A DNA stretch of 64,000 bases. Source: Vibrio chagasii (lineage in GTDB: Bacteria; Pseudomonadota; Gammaproteobacteria; Enterobacterales; Vibrionaceae). A model generated the notes under the pieces. The model made no database searches and was not told where the DNA came from. It was given only the letters and a program-made list of their open reading frames with translations. Both the position numbers and the translations under genes were made by a program. Position 1 is the stretch's first letter, and each line of letters opens with the position of its first letter. Location: the NCBI RefSeq assembly GCF_024347355.1, contig NZ_AP025466.1, positions 1,550,001-1,614,000 on the forward strand, given 5' to 3'. Of the stretch, positions 1-9,010 are shown one piece after another.

Positions 1-1
1 A

Positions 2-67
2 TACCGCTCTCTACAAGGCGATATCGAAATGGTTCAGGCCGCGCAGCAAGGCCGTTTGTGTCAGTAG
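2..67 (+). CDS. 3' end of an unidentified gene (partial)
   Basis: An open frame enters from the left edge and ends at TAG 65-67, giving a 21-residue C-terminus with a DIEMVQAAQQG stretch. The reading is supported by a split rho-independent terminator just downstream, which suggests a real gene end. The tail loosely recalls the C-termini of Rieske ring-hydroxylating oxygenase alpha subunits, but too little is present to name a family. Confidence 0.45.
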   Translation, partial: YRSLQGDIEMVQAAQQGRLCQ

Positions 68-110
68 TCTAAGCTAGCTATCAAATATAACGTCTCACAC
101 AAAAATGGCT

Positions 111-120
111 CCCAACTTGG
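111..120. repeat. Target-site duplication, left copy
   Basis: CCCAACTTGG is repeated exactly at 1623-1632 on the other side of the IS. A 10-bp duplication is within the range known for the IS4 family. Confidence 0.85.
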
Positions 121-1622
121 CTGTCTCTTATACACAAATCCCTAAGCCACGCTTGGGGATTTTTTTGAACTATTTTTAGGTTTCATGATCTGATCATCTA
201 AGCAATGACAAGGATGATTATCATGACCTATATAGAGCCAACCCTTTGGGCACAAAAACAGTTCGGTCAAGCCCACCTTAATGACCCTAGACGCACTCAA
301 AGACTCGTTGCTCTCGCAGCCTCACTGGCCGAGCAGCCTGGCGTACCCGTCTCGAAACTCATTATATCCCCTGCTGAAATGGAAGGGGCTTATCGCTTCA
401 TCCGTAATGAGCAAATCAAAGCAGAAGATATCGCAGAAGCGGGTTTTTATGTCACCGCACAAGAAGCATTAGAGCAACAAACACTTCTTGCCTTAGAAGA
501 CACCACTTCTCTCAGTTACTCCCATCGCAGCATTCGAGATGAACTCGGGCACTCTAATCAAGGCAATCGACATCGCGCCATGTTTGTACACTCAACCTTA
601 CTTTTTGCTCCCGACACTCAATCTGTTATTGGTTTAATTGAACAACAGCGCTGGACTCGTGATATAGAAAAGCGAGGTCAAAGGCACCAGCATGCGACTC
701 GACCATACAAAGAGAAAGAAAGTTATAAGTGGGAACAAGCCTCTCGCCATGTCGCTGAGCGACTTGGCGATAAAATTTCGGATGTCATTTCTGTGTGCGA
801 TAGAGAAGCCGACCTATTTGAATACCTCACTTACAAGCGAGAGCAACAACAAAGGTTCCTCGTTCGCTCAATGCAAAGCCGCTGTATTGAAGAGCACGAT
901 AATCGTCTTTATAGCTATGCTTCTACCCTGTTATCAGCCGGAGAGAAAGTGCTCGAAATACCGCAAAAAGGCGGTCGTAAAGCTCGCAAGGCTCATTTAG
1001 ATATCAAATATGCCCCCGTGACACTCAAGTCTCCTGCTAACAAGAAAGAGTTCGATAACATTCCGCTTTACTACGTGGGATGTATAGAACAAGGAGAGAG
1101 TGGTAATAAGCTCGCATGGCACTTACTGACTTCAGAGCCGATAACGAGCAAGGAAGAGGCACTCAAAATCGTCAGTTATTATGAGCGGCGCTGGCTGATA
1201 GAAGATTTTCATAAAGTCTGGAAAAGTGAAGGGACTGAAGTTGAGCAACTGAGAATGCAAAGTAAGGATAACTTAGAAAGGCTCAGCGTCGTTTTGGCTT
1301 TTATCGCGACTCGGTTACTCCAGTTGAGGTTTATGAATGAATCAGACGAGTTATCTAAGAGCAGTTGTGAGCAGGTATTAAAAGGCAAAGCGTGGAAGTT
1401 AATGTGGCTCAAGTTGGAGAGCAAAAAACTACCGAAAGAAGCGCCTAATATATCATGGGCTTACAACGGTATTGCTCGGTTAGGTGGTTGGAAGAATACC
1501 AAGCGAACAGGTCGCGCTTCTATAAAGACGTTATGGCAAGGATGGCTTAGGTTACAAACCATCCTTGAAGGGTATGAACTCGCCAAGTCTCTTGATTAAC
1601 CAGACTTGTGATCAAGAGACAG
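121..1622 (+). mobile_element. IS4-family (IS50/Tn5-like) insertion sequence, 1502 bp
   Basis: The left end begins CTGTCTCTTATACACA, which closely matches the Tn5/IS50 outside-end type. The right end, read inward, begins CTGTCTCTTGATCACA, which resembles the IS50 inside end. Exact 10-bp duplications flank the element and one full-length transposase fills it. Nothing looks decayed, so the insertion appears recent and the element potentially active. Confidence 0.93.
205..1599 (+). CDS. tnpA: IS4/IS50-family transposase
   Basis: A 464-residue DDE transposase, close in length and layout to Tn5 transposase (476). The conserved opening with DPRRTQRL and EGAYRFIRN is present. The catalytic residues are visible: D99 in LALEDTTSLSY, D199 in SVCDREAD and E333 in the Y(2)R(3)E(6)K signature (Y326, R329, E333, K340). 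ATGs occur at 205, 214 and 223. The first is kept, but the MTYIEPTLWAQ start at 223 fits the family equally well. All catalytic motifs are intact, so it should be functional. Confidence 0.95.
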   Translation: MTRMIIMTYIEPTLWAQKQFGQAHLNDPRRTQRLVALAASLAEQPGVPVSKLIISPAEMEGAYRFIRNEQIKAEDIAEAGFYVTAQEALEQQTLLALEDTTSLSYSHRSIRDELGHSNQGNRHRAMFVHSTLLFAPDTQSVIGLIEQQRWTRDIEKRGQRHQHATRPYKEKESYKWEQASRHVAERLGDKISDVISVCDREADLFEYLTYKREQQQRFLVRSMQSRCIEEHDNRLYSYASTLLSAGEKVLEIPQKGGRKARKAHLDIKYAPVTLKSPANKKEFDNIPLYYVGCIEQGESGNKLAWHLLTSEPITSKEEALKIVSYYERRWLIEDFHKVWKSEGTEVEQLRMQSKDNLERLSVVLAFIATRLLQLRFMNESDELSKSSCEQVLKGKAWKLMWLKLESKKLPKEAPNISWAYNGIARLGGWKNTKRTGRASIKTLWQGWLRLQTILEGYELAKSLD

Positions 1623-1678
1623 CCCAACTTGGAGCCATTTTTATTCTGATTAGCGCTTTATCGTAAGCTCGTAACGGT

Positions 1679-2278
1679 TTATTCCGCCTCAGATAATTCA
1701 GGTTCTGATACTTCGCTTTCAGATAACTCAACAACGCAAGCTCGGCTGATATCTTCATCGATGTATGCCATACCCAGTTTATTTAGGTAATCCATGCGGT
1801 CTGCAGTACGAAGATCGATATCAGGGCCTGCAATCTTGTTATCTTGGTAAACTTTAGCGAGATGAGCCATAAACTGCTCGCCCACACTCATCATTAACAG
1901 GCTCATCGCACCCACGTCCGGCCTTACTTTAGCGCGCTGTTTTTCAGACAGGTTTACCGCTAATACGATAGGTTGTTCATCACCTTCAAAACGAACGCTG
2001 CGCTCTCTCACCGTTTGTTGTGCCCAGTAGTACGCAAGCTCTTTGCTCTGAGTTAGGAACACAGGCTCTACAGATTCGGTGTAGTTATTGCCGATGGTTG
2101 CCATGGTTTTTACGGCGGCTTGGTTGAGTGCTTTATCACCCGAGCGTTTTAGTCCTTGGCCTTTAATAGAAGCGATTAATGCTGAAGAGGTTCCGTGATA
2201 CCAAGTATCACCTGTTGCGAAACCATTTTCTGATAGCAGTGTTTTTGCATCTTGTAGGTGTTTAGGTATTGAAGTCAT
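1679..2278 (-). CDS. Hypothetical protein, possible ADP-ribosyltransferase-like fold
   Basis: A 199-residue soluble protein with no signal peptide or membrane segment. The N-terminal part carries WYHGTSSALIASIKGQGL and, about 45 residues on, PVFLTQSKELAYYWA. This spacing resembles the first His and the later Tyr/Ala strand of small ADP-ribosyltransferases (Arr, KptA or PARP-like: HGT followed by VYLT..A..A). The C-terminus is acidic (SESEVSEPELSEAE). The ATG at 2278 is preferred over the TTG at 2290 because GAGAG lies at the right distance before the ATG. The gene lies downstream of aceA on the same strand, separated by a terminator. Fold assignment is inference from motifs only; the substrate is unknown. 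Confidence 0.6.
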   Translation of the reverse strand: MTSIPKHLQDAKTLLSENGFATGDTWYHGTSSALIASIKGQGLKRSGDKALNQAAVKTMATIGNNYTESVEPVFLTQSKELAYYWAQQTVRERSVRFEGDEQPIVLAVNLSEKQRAKVRPDVGAMSLLMMSVGEQFMAHLAKVYQDNKIAGPDIDLRTADRMDYLNKLGMAYIDEDISRACVVELSESEVSEPELSEAE

Positions 2279-2426
2279 AGGCACTCTCAATCAAAAGAAA
2301 TTTCAACAAACAGGAATCTCATAAAACATGAATACGGTTAGCTTAAACAGATGTTGCTTAGCTGACCGTGGGTTAGGGCACAAATCTGAGACTTTGAGAT
2401 AAAGCTGGCAGTACAAGCCTTATCTC

Positions 2427-2480
2427 AAAGCCTTCCCCCGGATCTTACCGAAGTAAGAGAGAAGGGCGGGGGAGGCTTTA
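2427..2480 (-). terminator. Terminator-like hairpin after aceA
   Basis: Arms AAAGCCTTCCCCCG and CGGGGGAGGCTTT flank a loop of about 26 bases. It lies just beyond the aceA stop in the direction of transcription and separates aceA from the next leftward gene. Confidence 0.6.
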
Positions 2481-2485
2481 GCGTT

Positions 2486-2545
2486 AGCGATTAATCAAAA
2501 GTGCTAGTGACTAATCAAAAAAGTGCCAGCGATTAATCAAATTGG
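2486..2545. repeat. Three tandem copies of the aceA tail
   Basis: A unit of 18-22 bp containing GATTAATCAAA recurs three times (about 2486-2505, 2506-2527, 2528-2545). The last copy is the end of the aceA reading frame, so the other two are duplications of the stop-codon region. Confidence 0.7.
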
Positions 2546-4131
2546 TTCGATGTATTCAGTTCACCCGCTGCTTTTAGTGCGTTTTCACCAGCGAAGTACT
2601 CTTTGTGGTCATCACCCATATCTGAACCAGACATGTTTTGGTGTTTAACACATGCGATACCTTGGCGGATTTCTTTACGTTGAACGTTAGCAACGTAGCC
2701 CAACATGCCTTGGTCACCGAAGTACTCTTTCGCAAGGTTATCGGTAGACAGCGCTGCAGTGTGGTAAGTAGGTAGAGTAATTAGGTGGTGGAAGATACCT
2801 GCTTCACGAGACGCATCTGCTTGGAATGTGCGAATCTTGTCATCAGCTCGTTTAGACAATTCAGTTTCGTCATATTCAGCACTCATTAGGCTAGCACGGT
2901 CGTAGGCAGAAACGTCTTCACCAGCTTCAACCATCGCATCGTATGCTTGTTGACGGAAGTTTAGCGTCCAGTTGAACGATGGAGAGTTGTTGTATACCAG
3001 TTTCGCATTAGGGTGTACTTCACGAACGCCATCCATCATCTCTTTGATTTGGCCGATGTGGGGCTTCTCTGTTTCAATCCAAAGCAGGTCAGCACCCGCG
3101 TTGATTGCTTCAATACAGTCAAATACACAGCGGTCTTCACCAGTACCTTGACGGAATTGGTACAAGCCAGATGGTAGACGCTTAGGACGTACCAGCTTGC
3201 CTTCACGGTTGAAGCAAACGTCGCCTTGTTTCATGTCAGCTACATCGATCTCTTCAACATCTAGGTAAGAGTTGTAGATGTCACCTTGGTCGCCCGGCTC
3301 TTTCACTACTGCGATTTCTTTTGTTAGACCTGCACCTTGTGAATCGGTACGCGCAACGATGATGCCGTTGTCGATGCCTAGCTCAAGGAAAGCGTAACGA
3401 AGTGCACGAAGTTTCGCGTGGAAATCAGCGTGAGGTACGGTTACTTTGCCGTCTTGGTGGCCACATTGCTTCTCATCGGCAACTTGGTTCTCGATTTGTA
3501 GACAACATGCACCTGCTTCAATCATCTGCTTAGCCATTAGGTAAGTCGCTTCTGCGTTACCGAAACCAGCATCGATATCCGCGATGATTGGCACTACGTG
3601 TGTTACGTGGTTGTCAATTTGGTCTTGGATGCGATCTTGTAGGTCAACATCACCTGCTTCACGAGCTGCGTCTAGTTCACGGAATAGACCGCCTAGTTCA
3701 CGTGCATCTGCTTGGCGAAGGAAGGTGTATAGCTCTTCAACTAGCGCTGCAACTGATGTTTTCTCGTGCATTGACTGGTCTGGTAGTGGACCGAACTCTG
3801 AACGAAGTGCTGCAACCATCCAACCAGAAAGGTATAGGTAGCGGCGATCTGTTTTACCATCAAAGTGCTTCTTAATAGAAATCAACTTTTGTTGGCCGAT
3901 AAAACCGTGCCAGCAACCTAGAGACTGAGTGTATTGAGAGCTGTCTTTATCGTAAGCCTCCATATCCGCACGCATGATATCTGCCGTGTATTGTGCGATA
4001 TCTAGACCTGTTTTGAATTTGTTTTGAGCTCGCATACGAGCAGCAGATTCAGCATCGATTGCATCCCATGGAGCACCTGCAGCGCTTTTTGCAACTTCTA
4101 TCATTTCGATATCTTGTGTAATTTGCGACAT
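2533..4131 (-). CDS. aceA: Isocitrate lyase, long form
   Basis: Cleaves isocitrate to glyoxylate and succinate, the first step of the glyoxylate shunt. At 532 residues it belongs to the long form found in Pseudomonas and marine gamma-proteobacteria rather than the 434-residue E. coli type. The active-site signature reads K221-Q-C223-G-H225, with the catalytic Cys present. The DIDAGFGN metal-binding segment (about 185-192) and WIETEKP also fit. It is transcribed away from a LysR regulator; glcB follows that regulator, so both shunt enzymes lie within 5 kb. Its 3' end has been triplicated as a short non-coding repeat. Confidence 0.96.
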   Translation of the reverse strand: MSQITQDIEMIEVAKSAAGAPWDAIDAESAARMRAQNKFKTGLDIAQYTADIMRADMEAYDKDSSQYTQSLGCWHGFIGQQKLISIKKHFDGKTDRRYLYLSGWMVAALRSEFGPLPDQSMHEKTSVAALVEELYTFLRQADARELGGLFRELDAAREAGDVDLQDRIQDQIDNHVTHVVPIIADIDAGFGNAEATYLMAKQMIEAGACCLQIENQVADEKQCGHQDGKVTVPHADFHAKLRALRYAFLELGIDNGIIVARTDSQGAGLTKEIAVVKEPGDQGDIYNSYLDVEEIDVADMKQGDVCFNREGKLVRPKRLPSGLYQFRQGTGEDRCVFDCIEAINAGADLLWIETEKPHIGQIKEMMDGVREVHPNAKLVYNNSPSFNWTLNFRQQAYDAMVEAGEDVSAYDRASLMSAEYDETELSKRADDKIRTFQADASREAGIFHHLITLPTYHTAALSTDNLAKEYFGDQGMLGYVANVQRKEIRQGIACVKHQNMSGSDMGDDHKEYFAGENALKAAGELNTSNQFD

Positions 4132-4260
4132 AACTATTCCTTAGTTTCACGTGGGTATGGTTGCCAACTTGGCTTGGATTAAAACTTTGCTATGGACAAA
4201 GAATAATCATACATGTGATAATTTTGTTAATTTATAGTTATTATATTCGGTATTTTTTAT
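4132..4260. promoter_or_regulatory. Divergent aceA / lysR control region
   Basis: The 129-bp AT-rich gap separates two divergent starts. It holds an imperfect dyad around ATCATACATGTGAT (about 4208-4221), a plausible activator or CRP-type site. The gene arrangement is typical for LysR autoregulation with control of the divergent gene. The site is a suggestion only. Confidence 0.4.
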
Positions 4261-5214
4261 ATGAATATTGCTCGTATAGACCTTAATTTACTTGTGTATT
4301 TAGACATGTTGCTACGTGAAAGAAACGTTACGCGAGCAGCGAATCAGCTGGGGATTACTCAGCCTGCAATGAGTAATGGACTGCGCCGATTACGCGATCT
4401 ACTTGAGGATCCGTTGCTGGTCAGAACAAGTGAAGGAATGGTGCCAACCGAGCGCGCGCAAAAGTTGCAACCTTTGATTCGCAACATCTTGGCGAATGTA
4501 GAAAAGACCTTGCAACCGACGACGGAATTTAACGCAGAAGACAGTGAACGCGTATTTCGTATCATGGCGAGTGACTATGCTGAATCCACCATTATTCAGC
4601 CGCTATTAAGAAAGTTGAGTGAGATAGCGCCGAAAATACGCCTCGATATTATGACGCCAAGTGACGTGAGTTATCAGGATGTAGAGCAGGGTACCGTTGA
4701 TATCATCATTAACCGCTTCGACGATATTCCTCAGTCTTTTCACCAGATGAGCCTTTGGCACGACGGCTTCTCTTGCCTATTCAGCTGCGATAATCCGATA
4801 GCTGACAATTTCGATATTCTTTCTTACTTAAAAGCGCAACACATTTGGGTGAGCAAAACCGGTATGGGTACGGGTGTTGGGATTAACCCAAGTGAAGCGC
4901 AGAAATTAGGTTGGATCGATGAAGCGCTAATGCGTATAGGTAAAACCCGAAACATTACCGTGTTTACTCGACATTACCTGTCAGCGATTTTATTCGCGCA
5001 ACAGAAAAACCTGATCCTTACCATCCCAACCAAAGCAGCACAGCTGCAACGCAACAACCCTAAGTTATTGATCAAACCTGCTCCTTTTGCCATCGAACCT
5101 TTTGAAGTGAAGATGGCGTGGAGCCCGTTGTTACAAACCAATCCAGACCACCAGTGGATGCGTCGCTTGATAAAAAGTGTCGCCAATGAAATTGAAAGTG
5201 GTGTGACGGAATAA
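4261..5214 (+). CDS. LysR-family transcriptional regulator
   Basis: A 317-residue LysR regulator. An N-terminal winged helix-turn-helix (about 5-64) contains RNVTRAANQLGITQPAMSNGLRRLRDLL, and the substrate-binding domain follows (about 90-300). It sits between divergent aceA and downstream glcB, so it is a good candidate regulator of the shunt, perhaps sensing a C2 or glyoxylate metabolite. That role is inference from position. The upstream ribosome-binding site is weak. A small hairpin follows the stop. Confidence 0.9.
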   Translation: MNIARIDLNLLVYLDMLLRERNVTRAANQLGITQPAMSNGLRRLRDLLEDPLLVRTSEGMVPTERAQKLQPLIRNILANVEKTLQPTTEFNAEDSERVFRIMASDYAESTIIQPLLRKLSEIAPKIRLDIMTPSDVSYQDVEQGTVDIIINRFDDIPQSFHQMSLWHDGFSCLFSCDNPIADNFDILSYLKAQHIWVSKTGMGTGVGINPSEAQKLGWIDEALMRIGKTRNITVFTRHYLSAILFAQQKNLILTIPTKAAQLQRNNPKLLIKPAPFAIEPFEVKMAWSPLLQTNPDHQWMRRLIKSVANEIESGVTE

Positions 5215-5238
5215 CCCTATTTTTAGGGTATTTCTTTT
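5214..5238 (+). terminator. Terminator after the LysR gene
   Basis: ACCCTA-TTTT-TAGGGT is followed by ATTTCTTTT. It overlaps the end of the regulator gene and precedes glcB, suggesting glcB has its own promoter in the roughly 95 bp that remain. Confidence 0.6.
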
Positions 5239-5332
5239 GTGAATGTCCATTATAAGTGGCATAAATTAGCTAAATTTTCGTCAGTTACGTAAATTTAAGT
5301 GAGTAGTCAGTGATTAACTTGAGAGAGATTTT

Positions 5333-7516
5333 ATGAGCAGTCGTATTCAACAGGGAAGCTTGAACATAGATAGCACCCTCTACCAACTAGTTAATGAACA
5401 GATCATCCCTAGCACGGGTATTCTTGCAGAAGACTTCTGGCAGTCATTTGCAACCATCCTCAAAGATCTGGCACCAAAGAACCGTGCATTGCTTATCAAG
5501 CGTGAAGATCTCCAACATCAAATCGATGTATGGCACCAAGAGCGTGCGGGTCAAACACTGGATGCTGCAGAATATAAACAGTTCCTACAGCAGATCGGCT
5601 ACCTAGTACCTGAAGGCGATGACTTCCAAGTAACGACTGCCAATGTTGAGCCTGAAATCGCAACACAAGCTGGGCCGCAGCTTGTAGTGCCTATCATGAA
5701 CGCGCGCTTTGCACTTAACGCAGCAAACGCGCGCTGGGGCAGTCTATATGATGCGCTCTACGGCACAGACGTGATCAGCGAGAGTGATGGCGCCGAGAAA
5801 GGCGGCAGCTTTAACCCTGTACGTGGTGCCAAAGTGGTGAGTTATGCTCGTGGTTTCCTTGATGATGCCGCACCGCTCAATGGCGTTTCTCATAAAGACG
5901 TGACTAAATACAGCATCAGTAACGTGAGTATCGGCAACACGCTTACCGCGACTCTAGATAACGGCGAAGAAGTCACGCTAATCGACCGCAATCAATTTAT
6001 TGGTTATCAGGGTGACGCTAGTGCGCCTTCTTGTATCCTGCTTAAACACAATAACCTTCATATTGAAATTCAAATCGATCCTAGTGCACCAATCGGCAGC
6101 GTTGATGCAGCCGGTATTAAAGATGTGCTGGTGGAATCTGCACTGACTACCATTATGGATTGTGAAGACTCAGTAGCCGCTGTTGATGGTGAAGATAAGG
6201 CACTGGCTTACCGTAACTGGTTAGGCTTGATGAAAGGTGACCTACAAGAGTCGCTAGAAAAAAATGGCAAGACCATTGTTCGTAGCCTTAATCCAGATCG
6301 CCAATACACCAGCGTAACGGGTGGTGAGATCTCGCTTAAAGGCCGAAGCATGTTGTTTGTTCGTAATGTTGGTCATTTAATGACGAACCCAGCGATCATT
6401 GATGATGAAGGGAATGAAGTACCTGAAGGCATCATGGATGGCATGATTACCTCACTGATTGCTATGCATGATTTGAAAGGTAACAGCCCGTACCAAAACT
6501 CGATCGCTAATAGCATCAATATCGTAAAACCTAAGATGCATGGCCCTGAAGAAGTGACATTTACCAATGAGCTGTTTGGTCGCATTGAAGACGCATTAGG
6601 TTTAGAACGCTTTACTATCAAAGTTGGCATTATGGATGAAGAGCGCCGTACCTCTGTGAACTTGAAAGAGTGTATCCGCGCCGCTAAAGATCGTGTTGTG
6701 TTCATCAACACAGGTTTCTTAGACCGAACGGGTGACGAGATTCATACGAGTATGGAAGCGGGTCCATTTGCTCCTAAAACACAACTTAAAACCATGACAT
6801 GGATTGGCGCTTACGAAGATCAAAACGTTGATCTGGGCTTAGCTTGTGGCCTGCAAGGTAAAGCCCAAATTGGTAAGGGTATGTGGCCAGAACCAGACAA
6901 CATGGCAAAGATGATGGATGCCAAAATTGGTCATCCACAAGCGGGTGCTAATACCGCTTGGGTTCCTTCACCTACCGCTGCCACGTTACACGCATTGCAC
7001 TACCACAAGGTCAGTGTACCGAGTCGCCAAAAAGAGCTGCGCGAGCGTGTGAGAGCGAACGTTGACGATATCCTTACTATTCCTCTACTGGGTAATCAAA
7101 AGCTGACTGCACAAGATATTCAAAATGAATTGGATAACAACACGCAAGGCATCCTAGGTTACGTAGTGCGTTGGATTGACCAAGGTGTAGGTTGTTCGAA
7201 AGTTCCTGATATTAATAACGTAGGACTTATGGAAGACCGTGCCACACTGCGTATTTCGAGCCAGCACATTGCAAACTGGTTACGCCATGGCATTTGCGAT
7301 GAAGCCCAAGTGATGAAAACGATGAAGCGCATGGCTGCTGTTGTTGATGAGCAAAACGCTGGGGATCCAAGCTACCAGAATATGGCGCCTAATTTTGAAA
7401 ACAGCATTGCGTTTTCTGCAGCGTGTCAGTTGGTGTTTGAAGGCTGTGCTCAACCAAGCGGTTATACAGAGCCAGTACTCCACGCTATGCGCTTGAAGCT
7501 GAAATCACTTAAGTAG
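5333..7516 (+). CDS. glcB: Malate synthase G
   Basis: Condenses glyoxylate with acetyl-CoA to malate, completing the glyoxylate shunt. At 727 residues it is the monomeric G isoform, not the shorter AceB type. Visible hallmarks are the metal-binding [15 protein letters not shown] segment, the GPEEV and [13 protein letters not shown] regions of the barrel, and [21 protein letters not shown] with the probable catalytic base near D635. GAGAG precedes the ATG. In context it would dispose of acetyl-CoA made by the neighbouring taurine pathway. Confidence 0.97.
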   Translation: MSSRIQQGSLNIDSTLYQLVNEQIIPSTGILAEDFWQSFATILKDLAPKNRALLIKREDLQHQIDVWHQERAGQTLDAAEYKQFLQQIGYLVPEGDDFQVTTANVEPEIATQAGPQLVVPIMNARFALNAANARWGSLYDALYGTDVISESDGAEKGGSFNPVRGAKVVSYARGFLDDAAPLNGVSHKDVTKYSISNVSIGNTLTATLDNGEEVTLIDRNQFIGYQGDASAPSCILLKHNNLHIEIQIDPSAPIGSVDAAGIKDVLVESALTTIMDCEDSVAAVDGEDKALAYRNWLGLMKGDLQESLEKNGKTIVRSLNPDRQYTSVTGGEISLKGRSMLFVRNVGHLMTNPAIIDDEGNEVPEGIMDGMITSLIAMHDLKGNSPYQNSIANSINIVKPKMHGPEEVTFTNELFGRIEDALGLERFTIKVGIMDEERRTSVNLKECIRAAKDRVVFINTGFLDRTGDEIHTSMEAGPFAPKTQLKTMTWIGAYEDQNVDLGLACGLQGKAQIGKGMWPEPDNMAKMMDAKIGHPQAGANTAWVPSPTAATLHALHYHKVSVPSRQKELRERVRANVDDILTIPLLGNQKLTAQDIQNELDNNTQGILGYVVRWIDQGVGCSKVPDINNVGLMEDRATLRISSQHIANWLRHGICDEAQVMKTMKRMAAVVDEQNAGDPSYQNMAPNFENSIAFSAACQLVFEGCAQPSGYTEPVLHAMRLKLKSLK

Positions 7517-7588
7517 CAAAACAACCGGATAATAAGAAAGAAAAGAATAACAACGATAAAAGTAACCCCCCTTAACCGAGCCCAAGGT

Positions 7589-7616
7589 GCCGCGCAATAT
7601 AGCGCGGCTTTTTTTT
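7589..7616 (+). terminator. glcB terminator, T-tract used as IS target
   Basis: GCCGCGC-AATATA-GCGCGGC is followed by eight T residues. The T8 run is the left target duplication of the adjacent ISL3 element, so the insertion left the stem and its T-tract intact. Confidence 0.9.
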
Positions 7617-8908
7617 GGTTCATCGCGGATTAGCGGGAACTAAAAACAAAAACGGTAGTAAGTGATATGGTTTAGTCGCCAAACAAAAATCATACACAAA
7701 CTACCGTTTTCATGCCAAACCATACTTTCCTATCTTCATTCTGGGAAGGCTTTCATATAGTAAAGTCTCACCAGACAGCATCACTTATTACCCTGACTCT
7801 TAAACCCAACTCTGAGGCTAAGTGCCTTTGTGGTCTCGAGGCCGAGGCTATTCATGAGTATCAATGGCGTCATGTAAAAGAGGCCATGTTGCTCGGTGTT
7901 CCTGTTGAACTTTCCGTTCAAACACGAAGAATTAAGTGTCGTGTCTGCGGCATAAAAACAGAGTCTCTATCTTGGTTAGAGCCTTATGCTCGTATAACGA
8001 AGCGCTTAAAAAGTTATATAGAACAACTGCTGCCTCTTCTTCCCATTAAGCATATCTCCCAGTTAACAAGCGTACATTGGCACACCATTAAAGAGATAGA
8101 TAAACGCCGACTTCCACGAGTGGTACCGTCAATGAAATGGGAGGGGCTAAGGCAACTCGTCATGGATGAGTTCGCTATCTTTAAAGGACATAGGTATGCC
8201 ACGGTCATTGCTGACGCTAAGACGCACCAAGTCATTTGGATAGGGTTAGGCTGTAGCCGCAAGGACATACGACCGTTCTTCGAGCTGTTAGGCAAGCATG
8301 GCAATAATATCGAAGCGGTCGCGATGGACATGAATACGGCTTTTGACCTTGAAGTTCAAGCACATTGCCCGAACGCAAAAATCGTTTACGACTTATTCCA
8401 TGTTGTTGCTTAGTTCGGTCGTGAGGTCATGGATAGAGTCAGAGTCGACCAAGCCAACAAACTCAAGCAAGATAAAAAAGCGAGGCAATGGGTCAAGCGT
8501 TCACGCTGGGTGTTGTTGAAAAATAGGGGCAACTTAAATACACAGCAAGACAGCTATCTTACAGAAATATTGAATATCAATAAGGACTTAATGACCACTT
8601 ACATCCTCGGAGCACAACTCAAAGAGCTTTGGTATTGTGAATCAGAAGTGCATGCCAAAGGGCTCTGGGATACGTGGTGGGCACAAGTACAAGAGAGTGG
8701 GATTAAGCCATTAAAAGAGTTCGCACGAAAACTGAGTCCTTATCTTCACGGCATTCTCGCATCGGCAAGTTATCCGCTCAACACCTGCACATTGGAAGGG
8801 ATAAACAACAAGATAAAGCTAATCAAGCGAATGGGATATGGGTATCGAGATACAGACTACTTCTTCTTGAAGATAAAAGCGGCTTTCCCCGGAAAGCCGC
8901 GATGAACC
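7617..8908 (+). mobile_element. ISL3-family insertion sequence, copy 1 (1292 bp)
   Basis: Terminal inverted repeats begin GGTTCATCGCGG at both ends. Flanks are eight T residues on each side (7609-7616 and 8909-8916), consistent with the 8-bp duplication of ISL3 elements. It has exactly the same length as copy 2 (41056-42347) but differs at many scattered positions, so the two are not a fresh duplication of one another. The right end is a perfect hairpin (GCGGCTTTCC / GGAAAGCCGC) overlapping the transposase stop. Confidence 0.93.
7712..8905 (+). pseudogene. ISL3-family transposase interrupted by an amber stop
   Basis: A 397-codon ISL3 transposase frame is broken by TAG at 8411-8413, where the intact copy at 41151 has AAG (Lys). 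The pieces 7712-8413 and 8429-8905 are in the same frame, so one substitution explains the break. The N-terminal zinc-finger cysteines (CLCG and CRVCG) and the catalytic-core motifs VMDEFAIFKGHRYAT and AVAMDMNTAFDLEV lie before the stop. The C-terminal Glu region (TLEGINNKIK) lies after it. The protein is probably inactive unless supplied in trans by copy 2. Confidence 0.93.
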
Positions 8909-8916
8909 TTTTTTTT
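8909..8916. repeat. Right T8 target duplication of ISL3 copy 1
   Basis: Eight T residues directly follow the element's end hairpin, matching 7609-7616. Stem plus T-tract here would itself act as a terminator for the transposase transcript. Confidence 0.8.
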
Positions 8917-8957
8917 GCTTTCGTTTTCAGAGGGGTTGAGGAGCGAGGAGAAAAGCT

Positions 8958-9010
8958 AAGTTACCGCTAAAGCCTAGTTTCCACCGAAGCCTTAATTTCC
9001 ACCAAAACAT
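8958..9010. repeat. Degenerate tandem copies of the gabD tail
   Basis: Units of about 18 bp, TAGTTTCCACCGAAGCCT (8975-8992) and TAATTTCCACCAAAACAT (8993-9010), lie in tandem, with a weaker third copy just before. The last unit is the end of the gabD-like frame, so the C-terminal FGGN-stop codons are repeated after the stop. Confidence 0.5.

Larger units (their letters stand above)
101..1643 (+). terminator. Rho-independent terminator split by an IS
   Basis: Removing the IS (121-1622) and one copy of the duplicated target rejoins the arms AAAAATGGCTCC and GGAGCCATTTTT around a CAACTT loop, followed by ATTCT. This would terminate the partial gene at the left edge. The two halves are now 1.5 kb apart, so the hairpin can no longer form locally. 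Confidence 0.7.

Noticed and set aside
3584..3875. Open frames opposite aceA
   Set aside because: They are antisense shadows of a strongly coding gene, with low-complexity Ser/Arg-rich translations.
7712..8905. Two separate transposase genes
   Set aside because: Both pieces are in the same frame and together equal the intact 397-residue transposase at 41151; one amber codon separates them.
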